A stretch of 64,000 nucleotides of DNA from Miltoncostaea sp036826475 (lineage in GTDB: Bacteria; Actinomycetota; Thermoleophilia; Miltoncostaeales; Miltoncostaeaceae), in contig DAISWG010000009.1 of the NCBI GenBank assembly GCA_036826475.1, forward strand, positions 11,288-75,287, in the 5' to 3' direction. The position numbers and the translations under genes are program-made. The notes beneath the pieces were generated by a model, which saw only the letters and a program-made list of their open reading frames with translations, searched no databases and was not told where the DNA came from. Positions 17,169 through 25,498 of the stretch are shown one piece after another (the stretch's first letter is position 1; the number at the start of each line of letters is the position of its first letter).

Positions 17169-18534
17169 CGGTCCGGGCTGGGAGCCTCAGGGCGAGCGCC
17201 CCGGCGGCCAGGGCGCTCGCCCCCATGAACACCCAGCCGGCACGGAAGCCGGAGATGTCCACGCCGTCGCCGAGGATCGCGACGAACACCGCGACGCCGA
17301 CCACCCCGCCGATCTGGCGGGCGGTGTTGAACACCGCGCTGCCGGTGGCGGTGCGGCCGGGCGGCAACCCGGACACCGCGGCGCCGGCCAAGATCGGGAA
17401 CACGAGGGCGACCCCGATGCCGCTCAGCAGCATCCCGGGGAGCAGGGCGCCCAGGTAGTCGGGCGTGCTCCCGGCGCGGAGGATCCACCACAGGTTCCCG
17501 GCGGCGAAGGCGGCGGAGCCGGCCAGCACCAACGGCCGCGTCCCCACGCGCCCCGCCAGCGCGCCCGCGGGGCCGGACAGCAGGGCCACCATCAGCGGCC
17601 CCGGCGCGAAGGCGATGCCGGCCTGGAGCGTCGAGTAGTCCCAGACGTCGGTCAGGAACAGCGCGGTGGCCAGCAGGAGGGAGAAGAAGCCCATCGAGAA
17701 CAGGAACACGCCCGCGTCGGCGATCGCCGCGCCGGGGGCGCGGAGCAGCGCGGGCTCCACGACGGGCGCCGGGTGGCGCGCCGAGCGCAGCGCGACGCCG
17801 GCGCCCGCCGCCAGGGCGAGCGCCCATGCGCCGAGCACCCCGGGGCTCGCCCACCCCCACTCCCCGCCCTCCACGATGCCGAGCGCCAGGGCGCCCACGG
17901 CGACCACCAGCAGCAGCGCGCCGGCCAGGTCGGGCCGCTGGGCGCGGCCCGCGTCGCGGGACTCCTCCAGCTGCCGGACCGCCGCGACCGCGATGATCAC
18001 CGCGAGCGGCAGGTTGATCAGGAAGATGCCGCGCCAGCTCCACTCCACCAGCAGGCCGCCCACCGTCGGGCCGAGCGTGGCCGCGACCGCCGCGCCGGCG
18101 GTCCACAGCCCCACCGCCGCCGCCCGCCGCTCGGGCGGGAACTCGCGCACCACCAGCGCCAGCGACGTCGGGATCATCAGCGCCGCGCCGGCGGCCTGCA
18201 CGACCCGGGCCGCCACGAGCCACCACGGCCCCGGCGCGACTGCGCAGAGCGCCGACGCCACCGCGAACACCCCGAGCCCCGCCAGGAACAGCCGCTTGCG
18301 GCCGACGATGTCGGCGAGGCGCCCCGCGGGGACCAGGAGCGCGGCGAACACGATCGCGTAGGCGCTCAGCACCCACTGGAGGTCCGAGAGCGACGCCGAC
18401 GGGAAGTCGGCCCCGATCGCCGGGAAGGCGATGTTGACCACGAAGAGGTCGAGGTTGGCGAGGAACGCGCCCGCCGTCGCGATCACGAGCACCCGCCACG
18501 GCCGCGTCACGGCGTCCCCCATCGTCGTCCGCAT
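17020..18534 (-). CDS. MFS drug exporter, DHA2 (14-helix) family
   Basis: A multidrug-type proton antiporter of about 504 aa with 14 predicted helices. ANLDLFVVNIAFPAIG in helix 1, LSAYAIVFAALLVPAGRLADIVGRKRLF (helix 2 plus motif A) and the motif-C-like GAAVAATLGPTVGG are typical of DHA2 transporters. The C-terminal 55 residues are proline- and alanine-rich and overlap the nitroreductase. Possible starts are ATG 18534 (used here), ATG 18522 and GTG 18546; the last would lie inside operator B1. Divergent transcription from hxlR and the shared operator suggest efflux of the compound sensed by HxlR. Confidence 0.88.
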   Translation of the reverse strand: MRTTMGDAVTRPWRVLVIATAGAFLANLDLFVVNIAFPAIGADFPSASLSDLQWVLSAYAIVFAALLVPAGRLADIVGRKRLFLAGLGVFAVASALCAVAPGPWWLVAARVVQAAGAALMIPTSLALVVREFPPERRAAAVGLWTAGAAVAATLGPTVGGLLVEWSWRGIFLINLPLAVIIAVAAVRQLEESRDAGRAQRPDLAGALLLVVAVGALALGIVEGGEWGWASPGVLGAWALALAAGAGVALRSARHPAPVVEPALLRAPGAAIADAGVFLFSMGFFSLLLATALFLTDVWDYSTLQAGIAFAPGPLMVALLSGPAGALAGRVGTRPLVLAGSAAFAAGNLWWILRAGSTPDYLGALLPGMLLSGIGVALVFPILAGAAVSGLPPGRTATGSAVFNTARQIGGVVGVAVFVAILGDGVDISGFRAGWVFMGASALAAGALALRLPARTVRPRTAPAHPPPGAGDPTPRRAPASATAAAPPPPPAAIPPGTRPDVPAA

Positions 18535-18535
18535 C

Positions 18536-18552
18536 ACTTGCTTCACGCAAGC
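18536..18552. promoter_or_regulatory. HxlR-type operator copy B1
   Basis: ACTTGCTTCACGCAAGC, an inverted repeat CTTGC-N5-GCAAG, sits immediately upstream of the MFS start. Confidence 0.65.
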
Positions 18553-18562
18553 TAATGAGATG

Positions 18563-18579
18563 GCTTCCGTGATGCAAGC
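18563..18579. promoter_or_regulatory. HxlR-type operator copy B2
   Basis: GCTTCCGTGATGCAAGC, an inverted repeat GCTT-N9-AAGC, lies just before the -10 box of hxlR, so binding there would autoregulate the gene. Confidence 0.6.
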
Positions 18580-18583
18580 CGCA

Positions 18584-18589
18584 TAGGAT
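18584..18589 (+). promoter_or_regulatory. -10 element of the hxlR-family gene
   Basis: TAGGAT ends 6 nt before the GTG at 18596, in the leaderless arrangement, with no Shine-Dalgarno. Confidence 0.55.
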
Positions 18590-18595
18590 GGTGGG

Positions 18596-19138
18596 GTGCT
18601 GCCGCGCGACTACTCCGGCCAGAACTGCTCCGTCGCCCGGGCCCTGGAGGTGCTGGGCGAGCGGTGGACGATGCTGGTGCTGCGCGACGCCTTCCAGGGG
18701 GTCAGCCGCTTCGAGCTGTTCGCCCGGCGCCTGGGGATCGCGCCGAACATCCTCACGAAGCGCCTCGCGACCCTCGTCGAGGCGGGCGTGCTGGAGCGCC
18801 GCCGCTACCAGGAGCGCCCGGAGCGCTTCGCGTACGTCCTCACCCCCGCGGGGAAGGAGCTGCTGCCCGCCCTGGTGGACCTGATGCGCTGGGGCGACGC
18901 CCACCTGGCCCCCGACGGCCCGCCCGCAGTCCTGCGCCACGCCGGCTGCGGCGGCGAGCTGGGACGCGGCGCGATGTGCGACCGCTGCGGCGCGCCGGTG
19001 GAGGCCGACGACGTGGAGTGGTTTCGCGGACCGGGGACCCACCGGACCCCGGGCGAGCGGATGATCCCGGCCGAGGCTTCGCCCGTCATCGCACCCAGAG
19101 CTGGTCGAGCGCGGCGCCCCACACGGGGTGGCGCATGA
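18596..19138 (+). CDS. HxlR-family transcriptional regulator
   Basis: A 180-aa winged-helix regulator. CSVARALEVLGERWTMLVLRD and ELFARRLGIAPNILTKRLATL form the DNA-binding helices (residues 10-65), and RFAYVLTPAGKELLP is the wing end. After residue 115 there is a zinc-ribbon-like tail with HAGCGG and MCDRCG, not part of the minimal HxlR fold; metal or thiol sensing is possible. It is divergent from the MFS gene, and four matching operators cover its own, the MFS and the nitroreductase promoters. Its 3' end overlaps the next gene by 53 nt tail to tail. Confidence 0.9.
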   Translation: MLPRDYSGQNCSVARALEVLGERWTMLVLRDAFQGVSRFELFARRLGIAPNILTKRLATLVEAGVLERRRYQERPERFAYVLTPAGKELLPALVDLMRWGDAHLAPDGPPAVLRHAGCGGELGRGAMCDRCGAPVEADDVEWFRGPGTHRTPGERMIPAEASPVIAPRAGRARRPTRGGA

Positions 19139-22100
19139 CGTGGCCGGCCCGCTCCGAGGTGAAGAAGGTCTCGCGCGGGTTGGCGTACGGGATCCATGCG
19201 GCCCGGTCGGTGAGGGCCCGGTCCAGCGCCGCCCATTCGGCGTCGGCGGCGGCGGGGTCGCGGACCTGGAGCTTCTGCGCCGCGTCCATGCGGGCGTCGA
19301 TCGCCGGGTCGCAGAACCGCGCCGGGTCGGCGGCACCGCAGCGGAGCTGATCGAAGAACGACGCCGGCGCCGGGTAGTCGTTCGCCCACCCCGTCACGCC
19401 CACCTGCACCGGCGTGCCGCCCGGGGGGCCGTAGGCGGCGGCGAGCCACTCCTCCTCCGGCATGGCCACCGCACCGGCCCGGTACCCGATGGCGCGAAGC
19501 GCGGCGGCGACCTCGCGGGCTTGGCCCGCGAAGTCGGGGAGTGACCGGACGGTCACGGCGGCCCCGGAGGTGCCGGAGCGGGCGACGAGGTCGCGCGCCG
19601 TGTCGAGGTCGGGCGAGTGCCAGCGGCCGTCCCCGGGGTCGCGCGTGAAGGGGCAGTACGGCTCGTAGCCGGGGAAGCCCGGCGGCAGCACCTGGCAGGT
19701 CGTCTGCGCGAAGCGGGCGCCACCGGCGTGCTCGACGAGCGCCCCCCGGTCGAGCGCGAAGGCCAGCGCCCGGCGGGCGTCGAGCCGGTCGAACGGTGGT
19801 CGCGTCGTGTCGAGGGACACCAGGAACGTGACGGGGATCGGCGACACCGAGAGCCGGTCGGGGTGCGCGACGGCGAGGCGCTCGATCACGCGGGGCGCCA
19901 GCGGGCCCGTGAGGGCGACGTCCATGTCGTCGCGCTCGACCGCGCGGATCGCGGCAGCCTCGTCCATGGCCGTGACGAGGATCTCGTCCGCGTACCCGTC
20001 GGGCCGTGCGGCCCGCGACCATTCCTGGAAGTACGGATTGCGCACGAACCGCACCTCCTCGCCGGGGACGTGGCTGGCGATGACGTACGGGCCGGTGGCG
20101 GGGAGGCCCCGGGTGGTCGGCGCGTCCCTCGGCGCGGACGGCGCGACGGCGTGCGCGAACGGCAGCGCGAGGTGGTGGAGCAGGTCCGGGTCGGGCTCGG
20201 TCAGGTGGATCGTGACCGTGTTCGCGGCGTCGTCGGCGACGACGCCGCGCGACAGGTCGCACGCCGCGGGGCGGCGCCGGCACGCGTCCGCGCCGACGAT
20301 CCGGTCGTAGTACTCGGGCGCGGCGCCCACTCCCACGCCGAGGCGGAAGAACCGCTCGATCCCGCGGCGGACGTCCCCGGGGCGGACGGGCTCCCCCGTC
20401 GAGTACCGGATCCCCTCCCGGAGCGTGAACGTGTACGTCCGCCCCCCGTCGGTGGGGGTCGGGAGGGACGAGGCGAGGTCGGGCACGATGCTCGCCCCTG
20501 CCGGCGCCGCGGCGCGGCGGTACGCGGTGAGGCCGTCACCGCTGAGGTTCATCCAGGAGACGGTCGAGTAGCCCTGGTCGATCCCGTCGATCCCCTGGAC
20601 CGAGACGCGGAGGGTGCCCCCCCGGTGCGCCGCCGACGCGTCCCGCGCGGCCACCCACAGCGTCGCGCCGTCGGCCGCGAGGCCGGACGGCCGCTGGCCC
20701 GTCGCGATCCGCTCGGCCACCGCGTCCCGGCGCGGGTCGATGCGCACCAGTGCGCCGCCGAGCTCGTCGGCCACCCACACGCCGTCCTCGGCGACGGCGA
20801 GCGCCGACGGCCCCTCCCCCACCCGCACGGTGGCGACCACCGCGTTCGTGGCCGGGTCGATGCGGGTCACCGTCCCGTCGAGGGTGTTGGCCACCCACAC
20901 CGCGCCTGCGCCGACCTGGATCGGTCCGGGCGCGTTGCCCACGCCGATGCGCTGCTGGACGCGTCCGGTGGCGGGGTCGTGGCGCCACACCTCCCCGTCG
21001 GTCTCGTGCGAGGTCCAGACCGCGCCCTCCCCGGCGGCGATCCCGATCGGCGACCCCCCGATCCTCGCGGTCCACGCCACCTCGCCGGTCGCCGCGTCGA
21101 CGCGGGTGATGCTGCGGGCGTACCGGCTCGCGACCCAGACCCACCCGTCGGCGGCCGCCACCCCCCGCGGCCCGGTGGGGACCGCGATCGTCTGGACCAC
21201 CGCATCGGTCTCCGGGCTGATGCGCAGCAGGGTCGCATCAGCCGCGTTCGTCGCCCACACCGCCGCGCCTCCGGCGGCGATCCCGTCGGGCCCGCCGCCG
21301 ACCGGGATCGTCTGCACCACGGCGCCGCGCCGGGGGTCGACCCGCTTCACCGCGCCGTGGGAGACGTCGCCCACCCACACCGCGCCGTCCGCCACCCCCA
21401 CGCCGGCGGGGCTGCCGCCGAGCATGACCGGCTCGGTGGCGCTGCCCGACCCGGCGTCGATGCCGATGAGCGCGTCGCCGGGGATCGCCGGCGTGCCCCC
21501 GCCACCGTCGTGGACGGCGACCCAGACCGCGAGCGCCGCGAGCGCGGCGATCGCGCCTGCGATGGCGGCGATCGCGGCGCGCGAGCGGCGGCGCCGCGGT
21601 CGCGGCGCGGTGGGGCGCACCCTCGGTCGCCGCGGCGGCAGCAGGTCGGGGTCCTGCCGGAGGATGCGCCCCTCGAGCTCGCGCAGCTCCGCCCCCGGCT
21701 CGATGCCGAGCTCATCGACCATCGCCCGCCGGCCGGCGGCGTACCGCCCGAGGGCGTCGGCCTGCCGCCCGCTGCCGGAGAGGGCCACCATCAGCTGGCC
21801 GCGCAGCCGCTCCCGGAGGGGGTGGTCGGCGACGAGCCGCTCCAGCTCGGGCACCAGCTCCGCATGGCGGCCGAGGCGAAGGTCGGCGTCGACCCTCGCC
21901 TCCACCGCGGTGAGGCGCCGCTCCTCCAGCTCGGCGATCTCCGGCTGCGCGAACTCCTCGTAGGCGAAGTCCGCGAGCGCCGGCCCGCGCCACAGGGCGA
22001 GCGCCTCGGCGTAGGCCTCCGACGCCCCGGCGGGGTCGTCGGCGTCGAGCGCCGCCCGGCCCTCCGCGGCGCGCGCGTCGAACCGCGCCAGGTCGAGGGC

Positions 22101-22397
22101 GCCGGGGGCGACCCGGATGACGTACCCGGTTCCGGCGGTCTCGATGGCGGCGTCGCCGGCGCCCGCGTCGGCGAGCGCGCGCCGCAGCTGCGACACGTAC
22201 ACCTGCACGGCGCCGCGCGCCGTCGCGGGCGGCCGTGCGCCCCACAGCCCGTCGATGAGCGCGTCGGTGCCCACCACCCTGCCGGCGCGGAGCAGGAGCA
22301 TCGCCAGCACCGCCCGCGGCTTCGGCCCCCCGAGCGCGACGGGCCGGTCGCCGACGCGGACCTCGAGCGGACCGAGGATGCGGAATGTCGTCGTCAC
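19086..22397 (-). CDS. One-piece membrane-spanning regulator: SARP/BTAD, TM helix, seven-repeat propeller, solute-binding domain
   Basis: At 1103 aa this joins a cytoplasmic activator to an extracellular ligand-binding protein. Residues 1-95 are an OmpR-like winged helix (FRILGPLEVRVGDRPVALGG); 97-245 are a bacterial transcriptional activation domain (BTAD); 274-295 are one transmembrane helix after an arginine-rich stretch; 320-590 hold seven repeats of exactly 40 residues, each with a V/L-W pair at 340, 380, 420, 460, 500, 540 and 580; 592-1103 are a peptide/oligopeptide ABC-type substrate-binding domain (SBP_bac_5). No transporter genes are adjacent. The likely role is sensing an external peptide or solute and activating the divergent promoter, which carries SARP-style repeats. 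Confidence 0.9.
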   Translation of the reverse strand: MTTTFRILGPLEVRVGDRPVALGGPKPRAVLAMLLLRAGRVVGTDALIDGLWGARPPATARGAVQVYVSQLRRALADAGAGDAAIETAGTGYVIRVAPGALDLARFDARAAEGRAALDADDPAGASEAYAEALALWRGPALADFAYEEFAQPEIAELEERRLTAVEARVDADLRLGRHAELVPELERLVADHPLRERLRGQLMVALSGSGRQADALGRYAAGRRAMVDELGIEPGAELRELEGRILRQDPDLLPPRRPRVRPTAPRPRRRRSRAAIAAIAGAIAALAALAVWVAVHDGGGGTPAIPGDALIGIDAGSGSATEPVMLGGSPAGVGVADGAVWVGDVSHGAVKRVDPRRGAVVQTIPVGGGPDGIAAGGAAVWATNAADATLLRISPETDAVVQTIAVPTGPRGVAAADGWVWVASRYARSITRVDAATGEVAWTARIGGSPIGIAAGEGAVWTSHETDGEVWRHDPATGRVQQRIGVGNAPGPIQVGAGAVWVANTLDGTVTRIDPATNAVVATVRVGEGPSALAVAEDGVWVADELGGALVRIDPRRDAVAERIATGQRPSGLAADGATLWVAARDASAAHRGGTLRVSVQGIDGIDQGYSTVSWMNLSGDGLTAYRRAAAPAGASIVPDLASSLPTPTDGGRTYTFTLREGIRYSTGEPVRPGDVRRGIERFFRLGVGVGAAPEYYDRIVGADACRRRPAACDLSRGVVADDAANTVTIHLTEPDPDLLHHLALPFAHAVAPSAPRDAPTTRGLPATGPYVIASHVPGEEVRFVRNPYFQEWSRAARPDGYADEILVTAMDEAAAIRAVERDDMDVALTGPLAPRVIERLAVAHPDRLSVSPIPVTFLVSLDTTRPPFDRLDARRALAFALDRGALVEHAGGARFAQTTCQVLPPGFPGYEPYCPFTRDPGDGRWHSPDLDTARDLVARSGTSGAAVTVRSLPDFAGQAREVAAALRAIGYRAGAVAMPEEEWLAAAYGPPGGTPVQVGVTGWANDYPAPASFFDQLRCGAADPARFCDPAIDARMDAAQKLQVRDPAAADAEWAALDRALTDRAAWIPYANPRETFFTSERAGHVMRHPVWGAALDQLWVR

Positions 22398-22452
22398 GGG
22401 TGCTCCGGCGCGAACCTATACGCCGCGCCACCGGTCCCGCCAGACCTGGAAT

Positions 22453-22500
22453 TGCAGGGCTTTCAGCGGCCCTTCAGCGGGTTTCAGGGCCGCTTCAGGG
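22453..22500. promoter_or_regulatory. SARP-type direct-repeat ladder
   Basis: Heptamers TTCAGCG at 22462 and 22473, then TTCAGGG at 22483 and 22494, recur every 10-11 nt, with a weaker TGCAGGG at 22453. Tandem heptamers one helical turn apart are the usual binding sites of SARP regulators. They lie between the SARP receptor gene and the small secreted protein gene at 22553. Confidence 0.7.
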
Positions 22501-22552
22501 TGGCGACGGACGCTGCCGCCGATCCGTCGGCCACCGCTCCAGAGGAGGAGCC

Positions 22553-22840
22553 ATGTCCCGCACCCGCCGTCTCACCGCCCTCTGCCTCACGTTCGCCGCC
22601 CTGGCGCCCGCCGCCGCGGGGGCCTACCCCCTCACCGGGGGCCCGGTCACGCCCCCGTCCGACGTCCCCGACCCCGACCTCGTCGAGCTGGACATCACAC
22701 CGTCCCGGACGATCGTCGCCGGGGACCCCGGCGGCATCGACTGGGCCGACGCGAGCGCCGGCTTCGCCGCCGCGGCCTGCCTGTCGCTGCTGGCCGTGGG
22801 CACGGCCGTGGCCCTCCGGCCGTCCCGCCCCGGCGTGTGA
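22553..22840 (+). CDS. Small secreted or membrane-anchored protein of unknown function
   Basis: A 95-aa protein with a clear signal peptide (RTRRLTALCLTFAALAPAAA, cut near residue 23), a proline- and aspartate-rich exposed middle (VTPPSDVPDPDLVELDITPS) and one hydrophobic helix near the C-terminus (residues 68-86) followed by arginines. The start ATG 22553 follows GAGGAGGAG. The upstream SARP repeats suggest it is the target of the divergent membrane receptor. It resembles no family I recognise; it could be a signal, an anchor or an inhibitor of the receptor. Confidence 0.75.
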   Translation: MSRTRRLTALCLTFAALAPAAAGAYPLTGGPVTPPSDVPDPDLVELDITPSRTIVAGDPGGIDWADASAGFAAAACLSLLAVGTAVALRPSRPGV

Positions 22841-22846
22841 CCGCCC

Positions 22847-23860
22847 TCAGGTGGGCGTCGCGGCGAGCGCGGCGCCCACCGCCCGGGCGTACGCCGCCTG
22901 GCCCTTCGGGCCGGGGTGGAGCGACGTCCGCTTCGGGGCGCCCAGCGCGGTGAGCTGCACGCCGTTGATCCAGGGCGCCGCGTTGCACAGCCGGTGCCCG
23001 CGGAAGGCCGGGTCGGATGCGACGAAGACCACCGTCTGGGTGGCGCCCGCCGCCCGCAGGCGGGTGGCCGCCTCCGCCACCCCGGCGCGCACCGCGCCGT
23101 TCAGGTCGCCGGCGACGGCGTTGAGGAAGCGTGCCCCGGCCAGCGTCACCCGGATGGGCGTCCGCAGCGGCGTGACCCCGATCCGGCAGGCGGGCGCCCC
23201 GGCGGCGGAGGGGTCGGGCCGGTAGCCCCTGCCGTCGTGCGCGAATGGACGGGGGTAGCCGACCACCAGCAGCCGCCCGCCCGGGGCCATCCGGGACGCC
23301 ACCGTCACGTAGGCGCCGGCGAGCGCCGCGTCGAGGCCGCGCAGGCCCTCGCGCGCCGTGCGGCGCGCGGACGACCCGGCGGTCGCGCAACCGGCGTTGG
23401 CCGGGTCCTCGGGCCGGTACACGCACGACCGGAGGACGCGGTCGAACCCGGCGTCGTTGCCCCCGATCGACAGGGTCGCGACGGTCGTCGCCGACGTCAC
23501 CGCGTCGATCTGGGGCGGCTCCACCTCGCCGAGCGCCGCGAACTGGTCGTCGGGCGCCGTGAGGTCCGCCACGGTGGCGCCCGAGCAGGCCACGAAGGTC
23601 AGGGCCGGCGCCCCCATCCGGGTCTGCACCCGGAACGCCCACGACGTCGTCGAGCGGTGGCATCCGGTGGAGCTGCGCCCGGCGCTGGCGGGGTCGGGGA
23701 ACGACGTGCCGGGCAGGTACGTCCCGGGCGCCGCCCCCTCGCCGGAGGCGTACGAGTCGCCGAGCGCGACGTACCACGCGGGCTCGGCGTCCTGCGCCAC
23801 CGCCGTCGCCGTGGGCAGGGCCGGTGCAACCAGGAGGACTGCCGCGACGATCCACCGCAT
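22847..23860 (-). CDS. Secreted SGNH/GDSL hydrolase
   Basis: A 337-aa exported esterase or lipase-like enzyme. The N-terminus RWIVAAVLLVAPALPTATA is a signal peptide. Catalytic blocks are ALGDSYASGEG (nucleophile Ser), ACSGATVADL, SIGGNDAGF and HPGPKGQAAYA (catalytic His). Six or more cysteines suggest disulfides, as in the Streptomyces lipase-type SGNH enzymes. The substrate is unknown. The frame is open to 24028, but ATG 23860 is preferred because it begins the signal peptide and follows the -10 box TAGGGT by 7 nt. Confidence 0.88.
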   Translation of the reverse strand: MRWIVAAVLLVAPALPTATAVAQDAEPAWYVALGDSYASGEGAAPGTYLPGTSFPDPASAGRSSTGCHRSTTSWAFRVQTRMGAPALTFVACSGATVADLTAPDDQFAALGEVEPPQIDAVTSATTVATLSIGGNDAGFDRVLRSCVYRPEDPANAGCATAGSSARRTAREGLRGLDAALAGAYVTVASRMAPGGRLLVVGYPRPFAHDGRGYRPDPSAAGAPACRIGVTPLRTPIRVTLAGARFLNAVAGDLNGAVRAGVAEAATRLRAAGATQTVVFVASDPAFRGHRLCNAAPWINGVQLTALGAPKRTSLHPGPKGQAAYARAVGAALAATPT

Positions 23861-23867
23861 CGCCGCG

Positions 23868-23873
23868 ACCCTA
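23868..23873 (-). promoter_or_regulatory. -10 element of the SGNH hydrolase gene
   Basis: TAGGGT (minus strand) ends 7 nt before the ATG at 23860, in the leaderless arrangement. Confidence 0.5.
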
Positions 23874-23924
23874 CCCGCCCGCGGCCGCGGTGACGTCATC
23901 CGGCGGTGGCGGCGCCCGGGGCGC

Positions 23925-25226
23925 TCACACCGGCCGCCCCGGGATGCGGATGAGCGCGACGCCGTCCCCACCCGGGCCGCCGCCGATCGACGCCGCGCCC
24001 CCCGCCAGGGCGAGGACGCGCGCGACATAGGCCTGGGTCTCGGGGTACGGCGGGATCCCCCCGTGGCGCTCCACCGCCCCCGGACCCGCGTTGTACGCCG
24101 CCAGCGCGAGCGGCACCGAACCGAACGCCCGCACGTGCCCCGCCAGCAGCCGGGCGGCGGCCGGGACCGCCTGCGCCGGATCGAACGGGTCCGTGACGCC
24201 CAGCCCGCGCGCCGTGCCCGGCATCAGCTGCGCGATCCCCTGCGCGCCCGCGGGGCTGACCGCCCGGGCGTCGAACCCGGACTCGGACCGCAGGAGCGCG
24301 GCCAGGAGGACCGGCTGCAGGCCGCTGGCCGTCGCCGACGTCGTGATCAGCGTCCGGTACCGCGCCGGGACCCAGGTCGGGAGGGCCGTCCCCGCCGCCC
24401 GCGGCGACGCCGGCCCCGGGGTGGCCCCGGCGCCGCACCCGGGCAGATAGCCCCAGTGCCACGGCTCCCAGCTGTAGCGCTGCACGAAGCCGAACCGGCC
24501 GCCGTTCGCCCGCAGCCACGCGTGGGCGCCGTCCCCGCCCAGCATGTTGAGGTCGAGCTCCGTCGCATCGCGGTGGCGGCTGCGCCCCGGGGGCGCCACC
24601 CACCTCGGATCCGGGTGACGGCGGAACAGCACCGCCTGCTCGGCGTCGCTGCGGAACCCGCTCGTCACCATGAGGTCCACCCCCTCCGCGCGGGCCGCCG
24701 CGTCCATCAGATCGAATGCGGCGCCGACGGCGGGGCACATCGGCTTCCCGTCCCGGTACACCAACGGCCCCCGGTAGCCGCCGCCGCGCGCCCAGCCCGT
24801 CGCGCCCGCCGGCATCGCGGCGCTCGCCAGCAGGCCGGCCCGGGCGACCGCCCGGGCGCGCATCCCGCGGGGCGCCGGCAGGCTCACCTCCACCTGAACC
24901 GCGGTGGGCGGCCACGACGCCGGCGCCGGGAAGGCGACCGACTCGACGCGGGCGCCCGCGGGGCGCGCCGCCGCGTCGGCGACGGCCCCCAGGCGGACGC
25001 GCCACGCGGGCGACGACGCCGGCCCCGCCGGGTCGGCCGCCACCTCGCCGAGGCGGGCCCGCAGCTCGCGGGCCGCCGACACCGCCGCGACATCGGCGAC
25101 GGTCTGGGCACGGACGACGGCGACGTGGGCCCTGCTGATCGCGAACAGCGCCACCGCGCCCGCCAGGACCACGGCCGCCGTGACCAGCACCAGCGGCAGC
25201 GCCTGCCCCTGCTGGCCGCGCCTCAC
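23925..25226 (-). CDS. TadG-like N-terminus fused to VanY carboxypeptidase and lytic transglycosylase domains
   Basis: A 433-aa fusion. Residues 1-45 (GQQGQALPLVLVTAAVVLAG) match the membrane segment of TadE/TadG-like Flp pilus assembly proteins, and 45-130 are a small extracytoplasmic region. Residues 145-260 are a VanY-type LAS D,D-carboxypeptidase with SGFRSDAEQ (Arg192), zinc ligands His218, Asp225 and His257, and Glu254. Residues 290-410 are an SLT transglycosylase with Glu315 in SESGFDA, AQGIAQLMPGTA and AYNAGPGAV. Both active sites look intact, so it should cut peptide stems and glycan strands. The start GTG 25226 overlaps the preceding tadE-like stop. Confidence 0.88.
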   Translation of the reverse strand: MRRGQQGQALPLVLVTAAVVLAGAVALFAISRAHVAVVRAQTVADVAAVSAARELRARLGEVAADPAGPASSPAWRVRLGAVADAAARPAGARVESVAFPAPASWPPTAVQVEVSLPAPRGMRARAVARAGLLASAAMPAGATGWARGGGYRGPLVYRDGKPMCPAVGAAFDLMDAAARAEGVDLMVTSGFRSDAEQAVLFRRHPDPRWVAPPGRSRHRDATELDLNMLGGDGAHAWLRANGGRFGFVQRYSWEPWHWGYLPGCGAGATPGPASPRAAGTALPTWVPARYRTLITTSATASGLQPVLLAALLRSESGFDARAVSPAGAQGIAQLMPGTARGLGVTDPFDPAQAVPAAARLLAGHVRAFGSVPLALAAYNAGPGAVERHGGIPPYPETQAYVARVLALAGGAASIGGGPGGDGVALIRIPGRPV

Positions 25227-25498
25227 GGCGTGCGGACGCCGATGCGGGCGGAGACCCGCAGGTCGCGCACCCCCGGCAGGAACGCCGGCACCCGCACCGC
25301 CGCATCGACCACGACGACCCGGCCGGACGCGGACGCGCCGAGGGCGTCGCGTCGCACCTGCTCATCGGCGCGCAGCGCCGCCGTGACGACGGCCGCGAGC
25401 TGCCAGCCGACCAACGCCACCATCACGAGGAGGGGCAGCAGCGCGAGCACCTCGACGGCGGCCTGTCCGTCGCCCGCCCGGCGCCGGCGCCGGGTCAC
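25223..25498 (-). CDS. TadE-like minor pilin (second copy)
   Basis: A 91-aa protein with an arginine-rich cytoplasmic N-terminus, then GQAAVEVLALLPLLVMVALV, the TadE signature (G-x-x-x-V/L-E plus a hydrophobic helix), and a short exposed strand-rich C-terminus. TadE-type proteins are pseudopilins of Flp/Tad pili. The start GTG 25498 overlaps the first tadE-like gene, and the stop overlaps the VanY/SLT fusion, so the three are one translational unit. The frame is open to 25720 but that N-terminus is low complexity. Confidence 0.8.
   Translation of the reverse strand: MTRRRRRAGDGQAAVEVLALLPLLVMVALVGWQLAAVVTAALRADEQVRRDALGASASGRVVVVDAAVRVPAFLPGVRDLRVSARIGVRTP

Noticed and set aside
22847..24028. 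Extended SGNH hydrolase starting at 24028
   Set aside because: The extra N-terminus would put the signal peptide 56 residues in and overlaps the end of the VanY/SLT gene; ATG 23860 starts at the signal peptide.
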